From assembly GCF_025148635.1 (NCBI RefSeq), contig NZ_CP102269.1, positions 186,001-250,000 of the forward strand: 64,000 bases of DNA, written 5' to 3'. The position numbers and the translations under genes were made by a program. Below the pieces are notes generated by a model. That model had not been told where the DNA came from, searched no databases, and saw nothing but the letters and a program-made list of their open reading frames with translations. The first letter of the stretch is position 1, and every line of letters begins with the position of its first letter. This document shows positions 46,081 through 54,953 of this stretch, in pieces. The stretch comes from Butyricimonas virosa. GTDB lineage: Bacteria; Bacteroidota; Bacteroidia; Bacteroidales; Marinifilaceae.

Positions 46081-46593
46081 TTATTTACGTATTATATGAT
46101 TAATAAACAACCAACCGCCAACGATTTGCAGGAACATACCCGGTAAACCGATACGAAAATCCTGTACCGCTTTATAAAAATCTCCAACCATGATCCATTC
46201 CCCCAGCGTACCGACAACTTGATAAAAAAGTACGACGGCCACAAGTAACAAAAGAGAAGCTTTGCGAAAATACATGGCGGCATACCCGGCGGCAATCGCT
46301 AATAATACCGATTTCAACAATACGGCAGGCAACACCGCCACGGCAGGCATTCCAAAGAGAGCCGAATTCACCAAAGGCGAAACAATCGCCGTCAACAATC
46401 CCACCTTCCAACCATACTTATAGGCACCTACCAAAGTAAAGGAATAAATAGGCAACCAACGGATCCCACCCTGTGGCACCCAATGGCACAACTGCGGTAA
46501 CAAAATATTACCCGCCACGAACAAAGCCACTGCCAAGTACGTCTTTGCCTGCTTATACTCCAAAGAATAAAGTCTTAACGTTGTCGTTCTCAT
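46081..46593 (-). CDS. ECF-type transporter S-component-like membrane protein
   Basis: A 170-residue protein with about five membrane helices. It has the S-component style of short loops, with GGIRWLPIYSFTLVGAYKYGW and LLTAIVSPLVNSALFGMPAV, where the NSALFG region is a typical substrate-side motif. The ATPase and EcfT partners are not in the window, so it would be a group II S component relying on a shared module, or a non-transport homologue. The substrate is unknown; with the TonB receptor in the same operon a vitamin, metal or cofactor is plausible. Confidence 0.65.
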   Translation of the reverse strand: MRTTTLRLYSLEYKQAKTYLAVALFVAGNILLPQLCHWVPQGGIRWLPIYSFTLVGAYKYGWKVGLLTAIVSPLVNSALFGMPAVAVLPAVLLKSVLLAIAAGYAAMYFRKASLLLLVAVVLFYQVVGTLGEWIMVGDFYKAVQDFRIGLPGMFLQIVGGWLFINHIIRK

Positions 46594-46600
46594 AACTCAA

Positions 46601-47582
46601 TTATTTATCCAATTTCACCAGTTCATACTTCTGGCTTCCAATTCCTAGTTTCTCTCCATACTCCAACGTATGCATCCCGTGACGGGAATCAATGCGCTCG
46701 ATCAAATGAATTTTCCCGTGATCCTCCGATGCCCGCACTAAATCCGTACATGCCTTATCCAAGGCGATGGGATCAAGCGAAGCCAGAATACCGATATCCC
46801 CCATTTGGGGATCTTCCGGCGAGGCATCACAATCACAATCTACGGATAAATTATTCGCAACACTAAATATAAAGTATTTTATCCCCGCAATGATCGGCTA
46901 CCGCTTTTGCGGCCTCGGCCATTGATTCCAGAAAATCATCCTGAGGAGGTAAATTTCCCCAAGGATCCCCTTTCGTTTTCCCGGCAGAATGAATCCAAGC
47001 CTTACCCCCCGAGGAAGCAATCCCGATAGACATATTCTTAATCGCACCACCAAATCCTCCCATAGCATGACCTTTAAAATGCGAAAGAATAATCGTGAAA
47101 TCATAATTTAGATAGTGAGAACCGACAAAATCCTCCTTCAAATGTTTTCCTCCTTTCACGGGGAGAGCAACCTCACCGTCGGCATCCATAATATCCACCG
47201 GGGCAATAGCCGTAAACCCATGCTCCTTGGCTGCTTTCAAATGGTTTTCCGTATCGGCACGTCCCCCGCCATAAGCCGTATTACACTCCACGATTGTCCC
47301 GTTAACCTTTTTCACCAAATCTTTGATCAAAGCCGGTTGCAAAAAATTATGTCCTCCCGGTTCTCCCGTGGACAATTTCACGGCCACCTTCCCCGTGGCC
47401 TCACGGCCTAAAGCCTCGTAAATCTTCACGAGATTCTCCGCGGAAATCTTCGTAAACATATAAACCTTCGGCACTTCCATATTTTTTTCGGATGCTTTTT
47501 CCTGAGCCCGGACACAATCCGCTCCCATAACAGAGGTCAGCAAACAAAACAAAATCATATACACGTTCCTTCTCATATCCAT
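46601..47582 (-). pseudogene. DUF362-family exported protein with a single-base frameshift
   Basis: A signal peptide (VMGADCVRAQ) begins a DUF362 domain (VKLSTGEPGGHNFLQPALI; HFKGHAMGGFGGAIKNMSIG). The frame breaks near 46862-46866: ...GDKILYI then stop, because ATATTTAGTG carries one T too many; dropping it restores DKILYISVANNLSVDCDCD and the conserved rest GILASLDPIALDKAC. Restored length is about 326 residues. DUF362 proteins are commonly linked to Fe-S redox proteins. A residual sequencing error is a serious alternative, since flanking genes are intact. Confidence 0.85.
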
Positions 47583-47601
47583 AATATTAGTTATTCAATT
47601 A

Positions 47602-49512
47602 TTAAAATCTCACATTCACCCCTGCCATCACCGTTGCTTTCGGCATCGGGAATCCCGCATTAATCTCGTACTTTCGGGCTAAAAGATTTTCCCCTCTCAC
47701 CCAAATATTCAACCACTCCGAAGCACGGAACGAACCTCTCAAATTCCACAGCACAAAATCTTCCGTCGCGTAATCACCTTGTCCCGCTACTTTCACCTCC
47801 GTGTAAAGTCCGGCAACATACTGGCAACCTGTCGACACGTACCAACGTCCCTTCGAAAAAGCAGCTCCCGCGTACAACTTATGTTCGGGCGAAGCCAGCA
47901 CGGGATTATCCATATGCAAATAGCTGTAATTAGCATCTAGCGACCATGCTGACGCCAAACGATAAGCAACCTGTGCCTCTACCCCTGCGTTCTCCACTTT
48001 CCCCGTATTCACGTTCATCTGACGCCCATCCACCGGTACACGCATAATCAAATCCTTCCCGTCTATATAGAAAGCATTCACCCCGTATGACAACCGTCCT
48101 TGCAGCAACCGCTGAGAATAAGACAACTCGTAACTCCACAACTTCTCCGGATTCAAATCGGCATTAGCCGGACGAAACATATACAACTCGCGAATCGTCG
48201 GGTAACGGAATCCCTTACTTGCCATCAACTTGATCTCGCTATCCCGCGGCAAGCGGAAAGAAAGTCCCACTTGAGGAATCCACTCCGTACCCACGTGAGA
48301 ATGATTATCGACACGCATCCCAATATCAAAAGTAAGCCAATCACTGATATTTTGTCGAAAATCGATATACCCGGCCACGTTATCCTGCGTCTTATCCACT
48401 TGCGGTTCACGCTCCCCCTCCAGCGGTTGATTCCACGATTCTCCACCGAAATGGAAATAGTCAAACCCCACAGTCAAACGATTACCTTCAAAAAGTTGCG
48501 CACTCTGGTACCACGACACCCCCAACATTTGGTCCCGGGACTCGAAACGGTAATCCAATGGTTCCTCGTCGAGATGATACCCGTCATTAATCCAATGTTT
48601 TCCCCAATTATAAAAGAAACTCACTGTCCCCGAAGTCTTTTCATAATTATTTTCCAAAGCGAAAGAAGTCATTCCCCGGGTAATTCGCTGGTCATTATCA
48701 AGCAAAGGATCAAACGTCTCTCCCGGATTTGAAGCATTAAAACGGGTTACATTCACATCCGCCCACACGTTCCAATGGTCCGCGATCTCATACCCTAGCT
48801 TGGCATAACCGCCATATTGCTCAAACGCCATATCCTTCCGATGCCCGTCAGTACGGTTATACGAGCCGCTGAGAATACTCGTAAAACGCCCTTTCCGAAT
48901 ACGGTTGCTCACCTCCGATTGCAACGTGTTATAAGAACCATACCCCACGTTAGCATGTGTACGGACACCATCCTCTTTCATCTTCCGGGTAACGATATTA
49001 ATCACGCCCCCCATGGCATTGGAACCATACAACACGGAAGCCGGTCCCCGAAGCACTTCCACCCGTTCCGCCAGCATCGACTGGTAAGCATCTGATATCG
49101 GATGCCCCATCAACCCCATATACTGGGGATGACCGTCAATTAACACCAGCACTCCCGTGGTTGGCACTCCCGGTTGCGGAGCACCCCCAATCCCGCGCAA
49201 GCTCATTCCTCCCGCGGCACCTCCTGACACTCCATATCCCAACATCCCGCGGGAAGTCGTGAAAAGGCCGGGAATATTCTCCGTCAAAAGAGGTAATAAA
49301 GAAGGTTCATTACTTTGTTCAATCTGTTCCCGGTTCATCACGGACACCGTCATGGGTAAATGACGTACATCCGTCTCGTTGCGTGTTCCTGTCACAACGA
49401 CTTCACCAAGCGCCACCTTTCTCTGTACAGCCAAACTATCAAGTACCTCTTCGGCCCGTAGCGAGGTCAATTCCAAAAGAAACAATAAAACAAATATCAA
49501 TATTTTAATCAT
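47602..49512 (-). CDS. TonB-dependent outer-membrane receptor
   Basis: A 636-residue receptor with signal peptide to about residue 20 (SLRAE). The TonB box/plug begins LGEVVVTGTRNETDVRHLP, and the plug carries VPTTGVLVLIDGHPQYMGLM and RVEVLRGPASVLYGSNAMGG. The barrel runs to the C-terminal GVNVRF. It lacks an STN or carboxypeptidase-like domain, so it is a siderophore/cofactor-type receptor rather than SusC. It starts directly at the end of the DUF1893 gene and is followed by DUF362. The ligand is unknown; cofactor or metal chelate uptake is inferred. Confidence 0.9.
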   Translation of the reverse strand: MIKILIFVLLFLLELTSLRAEEVLDSLAVQRKVALGEVVVTGTRNETDVRHLPMTVSVMNREQIEQSNEPSLLPLLTENIPGLFTTSRGMLGYGVSGGAAGGMSLRGIGGAPQPGVPTTGVLVLIDGHPQYMGLMGHPISDAYQSMLAERVEVLRGPASVLYGSNAMGGVINIVTRKMKEDGVRTHANVGYGSYNTLQSEVSNRIRKGRFTSILSGSYNRTDGHRKDMAFEQYGGYAKLGYEIADHWNVWADVNVTRFNASNPGETFDPLLDNDQRITRGMTSFALENNYEKTSGTVSFFYNWGKHWINDGYHLDEEPLDYRFESRDQMLGVSWYQSAQLFEGNRLTVGFDYFHFGGESWNQPLEGEREPQVDKTQDNVAGYIDFRQNISDWLTFDIGMRVDNHSHVGTEWIPQVGLSFRLPRDSEIKLMASKGFRYPTIRELYMFRPANADLNPEKLWSYELSYSQRLLQGRLSYGVNAFYIDGKDLIMRVPVDGRQMNVNTGKVENAGVEAQVAYRLASAWSLDANYSYLHMDNPVLASPEHKLYAGAAFSKGRWYVSTGCQYVAGLYTEVKVAGQGDYATEDFVLWNLRGSFRASEWLNIWVRGENLLARKYEINAGFPMPKATVMAGVNVRF

Positions 49513-49935
49513 CTACTTTTTACTCATTATATTTATAAATTCCTCGATCTGAACCAAACACGCTTCCGGAGTTTCCAAGGAATAACACCGAGTCTCCAAC
49601 GGACACCATCCCGTCCGTGTACGATTTATAATATGCGGCACCTCTTCCGAATACCCCGTGGCTATCCCGGCCCGCTCCAACAGTTCACGAGCCGGAAGAC
49701 TGATCACAAGAGCAAACACCTCTCTCACGCCCCCCAATGCCAGCAACGCCGCAGCAGCCTTACCGATCACCTTGTCGGCCATGGATGCCCCCGCAAGAAA
49801 TTCCGGTTCCTCCTTCAACAAACGGTATAAATCCTTTACTCCCCGTTCCCGGAATATCCGAACCTCTCCCTGATTATAAATAACGCAAGAACATTGTTCC
49901 GCTAGCAAACGCTCTTTTAACTGTTGTTGGTTCAT
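49513..49935 (-). CDS. DUF1893-family protein
   Basis: A 140-residue cytoplasmic protein of the DUF1893 family: CSCVIYNQGEVRIFRERGVKDL and ADKVIGKAAAALLALGGVREV are characteristic, with the late TGWCPLETRC carrying conserved Cys. The fold resembles cytidine deaminase-like proteins in known structures, but catalytic function is not established. Its gene lies in the redox operon, 17 bp after the aldo/keto reductase gene and abutting the receptor gene. The conserved Cys (about 111 and 116) may bind metal or a redox group; inference only. Confidence 0.8.
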   Translation of the reverse strand: MNQQQLKERLLAEQCSCVIYNQGEVRIFRERGVKDLYRLLKEEPEFLAGASMADKVIGKAAAALLALGGVREVFALVISLPARELLERAGIATGYSEEVPHIINRTRTGWCPLETRCYSLETPEACLVQIEEFINIMSKK

Positions 49936-49952
49936 ATCTCTGTTTTCATTTT

Positions 49953-51347
49953 CTAAAACGTCCTTCCCCGTTTCAAATCTTCCACGTAACGGTCAATACG
50001 CCGTAACTCTTTAGGAATATCGATACTTTGCGGACAATGAGGCACGCATTGATTACACCCGATACAGTGGCTGGCCTGACGCAACCGTGGTACCGAACGA
50101 TCATACCCTACAAGAAAAGCCCGCCGGGCCTGGCGATAATTCTCATCCCGCGAGGAAGTTGATACATTCCCTTCGTTAATACACTTGTTATAATGCAACA
50201 GGATAGCCGGAATATCCAACCCGTAAGGACAAGGCATACAATACTTACAATCGTTACAAGGAATTGTCGGGTAACGAAGCATCAACTGTGCCGTCTCCTC
50301 CAAAAAATTTTTCTCCTCATCTGTCAACAATTCAAGAGGTGAATACGTACGTAAATTATCCTGCAAATGCTCCATATAAGTCATCCCGCTCAAAACCGTC
50401 AGCACACCGGGGCAACTTCCCGCAAACCGGAATGCCCATGAAGCGACACTCGACCCCATCTTACGTTGCTTCAACCGCGTGGCTATATGATCGGGTACCT
50501 TCGAAAGTCGTCCACCCAACAACGGTTCCATAATAATAGCCGGAATATTCCGTTTCTCCAATTCTCCATAAAGATAATCGGCATTCACGTTTCTCCCCGA
50601 AGCATGTTTCCAATCCACGTAATTCAGCTGAATCTGCACAAAATCCCAATGCACGGATTCATGCATGGCTAACACCTCATCAAACACATCCACCGTACCA
50701 TGGAATGAAAATCCCAAGTTACGGATACGCCCTGCCTCCCGCTCTTTCATCAGGAAATCGATCATCCCGTTTTCAATGTAACGCTGCCGGAAGGTCTCGA
50801 TACCACCGTTACCTATCGAATGCAACAAATAGTAATCGATCGTGTCTACCTGCAAATCCTCGAATGACTTCCGGTACATGGCCATCGAATTCTCCCGGGT
50901 ATAATTGGAAAAATTCGACAACTTGGTCGCAATCAGGAATTTCTCCCTCGGATGACGCTTCAAGGCAATCCCCGTGGACTTTTCCGACCATCCCTGCACG
51001 TACACGGGTGACGTATCAAAATAGTTCACCCCATGTTCAATAGCGTAATCTATCAACCTGTTCACCTCCTCTTGATTAATCACATTCCCATTTCCGTCAG
51101 GGGCGGGAAGTGTCGGCCAACGCATACACCCATACCCCAAGATCGATACCTTTTCCCCCGTTTTCGGGTTGGTGCGGTAAGTCATTTTGTCCGTCGGGAT
51201 CTCTCCTTGAGCCGCAAGATCACCCGTGACAGGATTGTTTTTCGGGGCACAACCGGCCAAAGCCACCGTGGTTGTCGCCGCACTAATTCCCACGATTTTC
51301 AAGAAATCACGGCGATTTATCTCTTTTTTCTTCTCTTGTTCTTCCAT
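49953..51347 (-). CDS. Tat-exported aldo/keto reductase lipoprotein with two Fe-S motifs
   Basis: A 464-residue protein. Residues 11-17 are NRRDFLK, a twin-arginine signal, and ALAGC at about 29-33 is a lipobox, so it is a probable Tat-exported lipoprotein. The aldo/keto reductase barrel follows (LGYGCMRWPTLPAP; INYFDTSPVYVQG-like GVNYFDTSPVY). The C-terminal region has CNDCKYCMPCPYGLDIP and CIGCNQCVPHCPQSIDIP, two Fe-S binding motifs. The AKR-plus-Fe-S architecture is known in Bacteroidota; what it reduces outside the cytoplasm is unknown. It is 12 bp after the polyferredoxin gene. Confidence 0.88.
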   Translation of the reverse strand: MEEQEKKKEINRRDFLKIVGISAATTTVALAGCAPKNNPVTGDLAAQGEIPTDKMTYRTNPKTGEKVSILGYGCMRWPTLPAPDGNGNVINQEEVNRLIDYAIEHGVNYFDTSPVYVQGWSEKSTGIALKRHPREKFLIATKLSNFSNYTRENSMAMYRKSFEDLQVDTIDYYLLHSIGNGGIETFRQRYIENGMIDFLMKEREAGRIRNLGFSFHGTVDVFDEVLAMHESVHWDFVQIQLNYVDWKHASGRNVNADYLYGELEKRNIPAIIMEPLLGGRLSKVPDHIATRLKQRKMGSSVASWAFRFAGSCPGVLTVLSGMTYMEHLQDNLRTYSPLELLTDEEKNFLEETAQLMLRYPTIPCNDCKYCMPCPYGLDIPAILLHYNKCINEGNVSTSSRDENYRQARRAFLVGYDRSVPRLRQASHCIGCNQCVPHCPQSIDIPKELRRIDRYVEDLKRGRTF

Positions 51348-51359
51348 GTACTCGTAATT

Positions 51360-52847
51360 TTAAATCGTTCTGTGAAGTTCATGCCCTTCCACGTAAATCG
51401 CACTAAACGGACGTGCCGGACAAAGATTCTCGCAAGCCCCGCAACCGATACAACGTTCCGTATTCACCACCGGAATTTTCAAAGAATTCGCATTATCGGG
51501 ATCGGAAGCGACCATCGAGATAGCACCAACCGGACAATGCCGGGCACAATTACCACACGCAACTCCGTCACACAACGGCACACAATTCTTCTCCACCCAT
51601 ACGGCATGACCGATCTGCGTGGCAGATTTATCCGCAGGCGTGATCTTCAAGATTGCCCCAGCCGGACACACCTCCGAACATTTTGTACATTCCGGACGAC
51701 AATATCCCCGTTCATAAGACATCTCCGGCTGCATCAACGTCGACAACTTCGTCGAGGGCCGTAATACCTGATTGGGACACACTGAAACACAAAGCTGACA
51801 CCCGGTGCAATGATTCTGCATATTGCGTAATCCTTGGGCCCCCGGGGGGACAATCGGAGTCATCCGCTCGGGTATTTTTTTATCCAAAATGACAGCCAAA
51901 CCACCATCCACTTTCTTCTCTTGCGCTTTTACTGCTGACGAAACAAAAAGAAGTCCCATCCCCGTCAAAAAACTCCGGCGAGCATTATCCGTTTTCTTTT
52001 CACCCGAAACTTCCACAGTTTTCTTCAAACGGGACTCGTAACGAATAGCCCCATGCTGACACGTATCGATACAATCCATACACGTCACGCAACGACTATA
52101 ATCAATCCGATGCTCTTTATGATTAATACAAGCCGCCTTGCACTTGCGGGAACATAAACTACAATTCGTACATTTCTCCGCATCAATCACCGGGCGGAAC
52201 AAGGAATACCGGGAGAAAAATCCCAACACCGTACCCACCGGACAAATCGTGTTGCAATACGTCCGCCCGTTTCTCCAAGCCAACACGACCAGCACGATAA
52301 ACGTAACCGATGCAATAATAAAAGTCGGCAAACTCTTCAACCACACCGTCGTTTCGTAAAAAGCATAACTATCACTCCTTTCGGCAATATAAGCCAACAC
52401 GTTATTTCCCCATTGATATACCGGGGCAAAAAGATTCGAGGCTATTCGCCCGTAAGAACTATAAGGAGCCAACAACGCTACCACCGAGCCGATTCCGGCG
52501 ATCACGGCGATCACAAACACCCCCAAGACGCCATACCGTAACCATGATACCGCGGGAGAGTAAGAAAAACGGTATTTCTTTTTAGGGCGTCGTCCGCTAA
52601 ACCAAGACACTATATCCTGAAACACGCCCAGCGGACAAATCACCGAGCAATATACTCGTCCGAACACGAGCGTCAACACGACCCACAAAAGAATGACCCC
52701 GACATTCAAGGCCAACACGGCAGGCAAGAACTGTATTTTCGCCAACCATCCGAACCACGTATGCAATGTTCCCGTGAAATCAAGGAACAATAAGGTGATC
52801 ATTACAAATGATACAAGGGCTACTGTTAATCTGATTTTTCGTAGCAT
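51360..52847 (-). CDS. NapH-like membrane polyferredoxin fused to NapG-like Tat ferredoxin
   Basis: A 495-residue protein. Residues 1-215 have four to five membrane helices and two cytoplasmic CxxxCP motifs (CSVICPLG, CNTICPVG). Two [4Fe-4S] motifs follow at 226-263 (CTNCSLCSRKC; CVTCMDCIDTC). At 289-309 there is an internal ARRSFLTGMGLLFVSSAVKA, matching the Tat consensus, and then at least four more Fe-S motifs (CTGCQLCVSVCP; CTKCSEVCP; CGNCARHCP; CIGCGACENLCP). This equals NapH followed by NapG, including the NapG Tat signal. It is the first gene of the eight-gene operon. Confidence 0.85.
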   Translation of the reverse strand: MLRKIRLTVALVSFVMITLLFLDFTGTLHTWFGWLAKIQFLPAVLALNVGVILLWVVLTLVFGRVYCSVICPLGVFQDIVSWFSGRRPKKKYRFSYSPAVSWLRYGVLGVFVIAVIAGIGSVVALLAPYSSYGRIASNLFAPVYQWGNNVLAYIAERSDSYAFYETTVWLKSLPTFIIASVTFIVLVVLAWRNGRTYCNTICPVGTVLGFFSRYSLFRPVIDAEKCTNCSLCSRKCKAACINHKEHRIDYSRCVTCMDCIDTCQHGAIRYESRLKKTVEVSGEKKTDNARRSFLTGMGLLFVSSAVKAQEKKVDGGLAVILDKKIPERMTPIVPPGAQGLRNMQNHCTGCQLCVSVCPNQVLRPSTKLSTLMQPEMSYERGYCRPECTKCSEVCPAGAILKITPADKSATQIGHAVWVEKNCVPLCDGVACGNCARHCPVGAISMVASDPDNANSLKIPVVNTERCIGCGACENLCPARPFSAIYVEGHELHRTI

Positions 52848-52875
52848 AAATGTTATTTTAGTGATTTAAACATTA

Positions 52876-52883
52876 CAAAAATA
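52876..52883 (-). promoter_or_regulatory. Candidate -7 box of the redox/Tat operon
   Basis: The minus strand reads TATTTTTG, matching TAnnTTTG, 29 bp before the polyferredoxin start codon. A palindrome lies 16 bp further upstream. The -33 box is unclear, which fits activator-dependent transcription. Confidence 0.45.
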
Positions 52884-52899
52884 TAGAATAATTACCAAC

Positions 52900-52915
52900 A
52901 ATTTGTATACAAATT
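52900..52915. promoter_or_regulatory. Perfect 16-bp palindrome upstream of the redox operon
   Basis: AATTTGTATACAAATT is a perfect palindrome centred about 28 bp upstream of the centre of the -7 box and 60 bp before the first start codon. This position suits a dimeric regulator binding around -35 to -45. It is not a recognisable Fur or Fnr consensus. Confidence 0.5.
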
Positions 52916-53005
52916 ACAGATTAAACAACCAAAATTACAGATATAGCTATTCCCACACAGATCTAACCCAAATAAAGAAGTAATCCTACCCAAATAATCC
53001 TACTT

Positions 53006-53067
53006 ATTCAGAGCTTACTCGTTGCTTAGTCGTTGCTCATGCATTACGGCATGTGTAAGCTCCGAAT
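53006..53067. other. Long imperfect hairpin in the 318-bp gap 52848-53165
   Basis: ATTCAGAGCTTAC (53006-53018) pairs with GTAAGCTCCGAAT (53055-53067) at 12 of 13 positions, and CATGC (53038-53042) pairs with GCATG (53049-53053) inside. The loop contains two direct copies of TCGTTGCT. It lies downstream of the serine hydrolase gene and upstream of the redox operon. No gene was seen elsewhere in the gap; a terminator or structured leader RNA are the options. Confidence 0.45.
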
Positions 53068-53165
53068 GAGCCACGAGAAAGGTTCGAATATGTGGGATTA
53101 TTTCCTTAGGTTCTCCTTAGGAACTCTTTAGGTTCTCTTTATGAATCAATCAATAAGTCACCCTC

Positions 53166-54320
53166 CTACTTTCTACTATCCAATATCTTCGTCCCGATAT
53201 CCATGTAGCGATACACATCCCGGGTGGTCTCCTGGATACGTTCCTCGTCCTTTTTATGCCCCAACCGGACAAGAATGGCATTCTTTTCAGGAATAGCGAT
53301 AATATATTGTCCCAACATTCCCCGGAAATAGGGATTTTGTTGCCCTTTATAGTTCATCATCCAAATCTGGAAACCATAATAATCCAAAGAATCCTTACCC
53401 CATTCGTCCTTCAGATACCCCGCCGGCCTCATGGCCTCGTTAATATATTCTTCCGAAACCAACTGTTTCCCGTTCCAATTCCCGTGATGCAACATCAAAC
53501 GGGCAAAACGGGCAATTTCCCTCGCCGTGGTGTGAAAACAACAGAAAGATTTCTCGTCCCCGTCCTTTTTATCCAGCAACCAATAGGCGTCCTGACAGGC
53601 TTGCATCGTTTTCCATAACTTCTCTTCGGCATAATCACTAATGCTCTTTCCAGTCGCTTTCTCCACGACAAAAGCCAAAATCTGCGTGTCCCCGCTCCGG
53701 TATGAGAATTGTTTCCCCGGTTCCTCGATCACGTCCAACGTAGTCACTAAATCATAAAGATCGTTACCATAGTAGCCATGTGTAGTTACCGAAAACAGCG
53801 ATGCGTAAGCCTCATCCCAATTCAACCCACCACTCATGGTTAACAGATTGCGAATCGTGATATTTTTCTTTTTTCCCTCGTTAAATTCCGGGATATATTT
53901 CCCCACCGGATCATCCAGACTGGTAATTTTCCCCTCGTCATAAGCAATGCCGACCAACAACCCCACGATACTCTTGGTCGATGAAAATATATTGGATGTC
54001 TTCGTGTCATTCCAACCGGACCGATATTCCTCGTACACGATACTATCATTTTGGATCACCAGAAAAGAAACTGTACGAAAATCATTCAAGTAGGCATCAT
54101 CCTCCGGGCTCAACTCATAGGTATTATAATCCTTGGCAATCCCCCACGTCCAACACGTATCAGCCTTCCTCACCGTATGCTTGTCAAACATCGACAAATC
54201 ATCTATCGACGGGTACCAGTACAACAACGCCTGCCGTGCATAATAAGGCAGACAGAAATAAGCAATCCCCAGCACCACCACAACCGTCAAAAGTATCTTA
54301 TATCTTTTTTTCATTTTCAA
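53166..54320 (-). CDS. Serine hydrolase of the beta-lactamase/PBP4* family
   Basis: A 384-residue protein anchored by an N-terminal membrane helix (about 8-25). The catalytic SxxK is in IFSSTKSIVGLLVGIAYDEG and the second motif YxN/YxG-like is in QFSYRSGDTQIL; a late HKKDE segment lies near the usual KTG position. It is a class C beta-lactamase-like (penicillin-binding-fold) esterase or peptidase acting in the periplasm. The substrate is unknown, and antibiotic resistance should not be assumed. It lies 10 bp after the YhcH gene in a two-gene unit. Confidence 0.85.
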   Translation of the reverse strand: MKMKKRYKILLTVVVVLGIAYFCLPYYARQALLYWYPSIDDLSMFDKHTVRKADTCWTWGIAKDYNTYELSPEDDAYLNDFRTVSFLVIQNDSIVYEEYRSGWNDTKTSNIFSSTKSIVGLLVGIAYDEGKITSLDDPVGKYIPEFNEGKKKNITIRNLLTMSGGLNWDEAYASLFSVTTHGYYGNDLYDLVTTLDVIEEPGKQFSYRSGDTQILAFVVEKATGKSISDYAEEKLWKTMQACQDAYWLLDKKDGDEKSFCCFHTTAREIARFARLMLHHGNWNGKQLVSEEYINEAMRPAGYLKDEWGKDSLDYYGFQIWMMNYKGQQNPYFRGMLGQYIIAIPEKNAILVRLGHKKDEERIQETTRDVYRYMDIGTKILDSRK

Positions 54321-54330
54321 TTCTCAATTT

Positions 54331-54786
54331 TCAATTCTCAATTCTCCTGACTTTCGCCACCATCTTCCGAATTACCCCTTCCCCGATACAAGGAGCATGA
54401 GCATCTTCCGGGAAAAAGATCACGAACTCACCGGGAGATAACGTGAACACCATTTCCACCGGGTCTCGGTAAAAAGTAAAATCACCCGCGACATCATACG
54501 GTGCCTGTTCTTCGCCCAATAAACTTTGAGCTTTCCAACCATAGCTTTCCGGCATACTCAAAGGCATTTGAATATCGATATACTTATCATGCCGTTCATA
54601 CACGGCTTCCTCGGTTTTCCGTCCTTTGGCATCTTCAATTTTGAGATAGGCATTATCCCCGTCAATGTCAATTCGTCCCACGGGCATACTTGACAAATCA
54701 TGTGTTTTTATATAGTCAAAGACCACTTTAAAATACGGGTTTAACCCCTCAATTCGTTCGCTATTAGCCAGTACGTCTACAATCAT
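54331..54786 (-). CDS. YhcH/YjgK/YiaL family protein (DUF386)
   Basis: A 151-residue cytoplasmic cupin-like protein. Family marks: GRIDIDGDNAYLKIEDAKGR, YERHDKYIDIQMPL, VMFTLSPGEFVIFFPEDAHAPCIG. The His/Glu-bearing DKYIDIQ and FPEDAHAPC strands form the metal/sugar site. Characterised members (for example NanQ) are anomerases acting on N-acetylneuraminate or related sugars; the sugar here is unknown. It is transcribed with the serine hydrolase and divergent from the YD-like protein gene. Confidence 0.88.
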   Translation of the reverse strand: MIVDVLANSERIEGLNPYFKVVFDYIKTHDLSSMPVGRIDIDGDNAYLKIEDAKGRKTEEAVYERHDKYIDIQMPLSMPESYGWKAQSLLGEEQAPYDVAGDFTFYRDPVEMVFTLSPGEFVIFFPEDAHAPCIGEGVIRKMVAKVRRIEN

Positions 54787-54953
54787 AATTTTATTTCAAT
54801 TTTTTTATACAACAAAGATAACGAAAATACGTTAACAACAAGAAAACCAAGCAAGAACAACGCACATTTTCTTCTAAAAAATGTGTACACTGCCCGGTTT
54901 CCATCATATTCTAGGCCAAACGTTATATTAGAACTACATAAATTTTAATCACT

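Noticed and set aside
48100..48732. 210-codon plus-strand frame opposite the TonB receptor gene
   Set aside because: Antisense shadow; the receptor frame has all expected plug and barrel motifs.
53166..54320. Antibiotic-resistance beta-lactamase
   Set aside because: Only the general serine-hydrolase fold and SxxK are seen; family members are mostly esterases or peptidases, so resistance is not supported.
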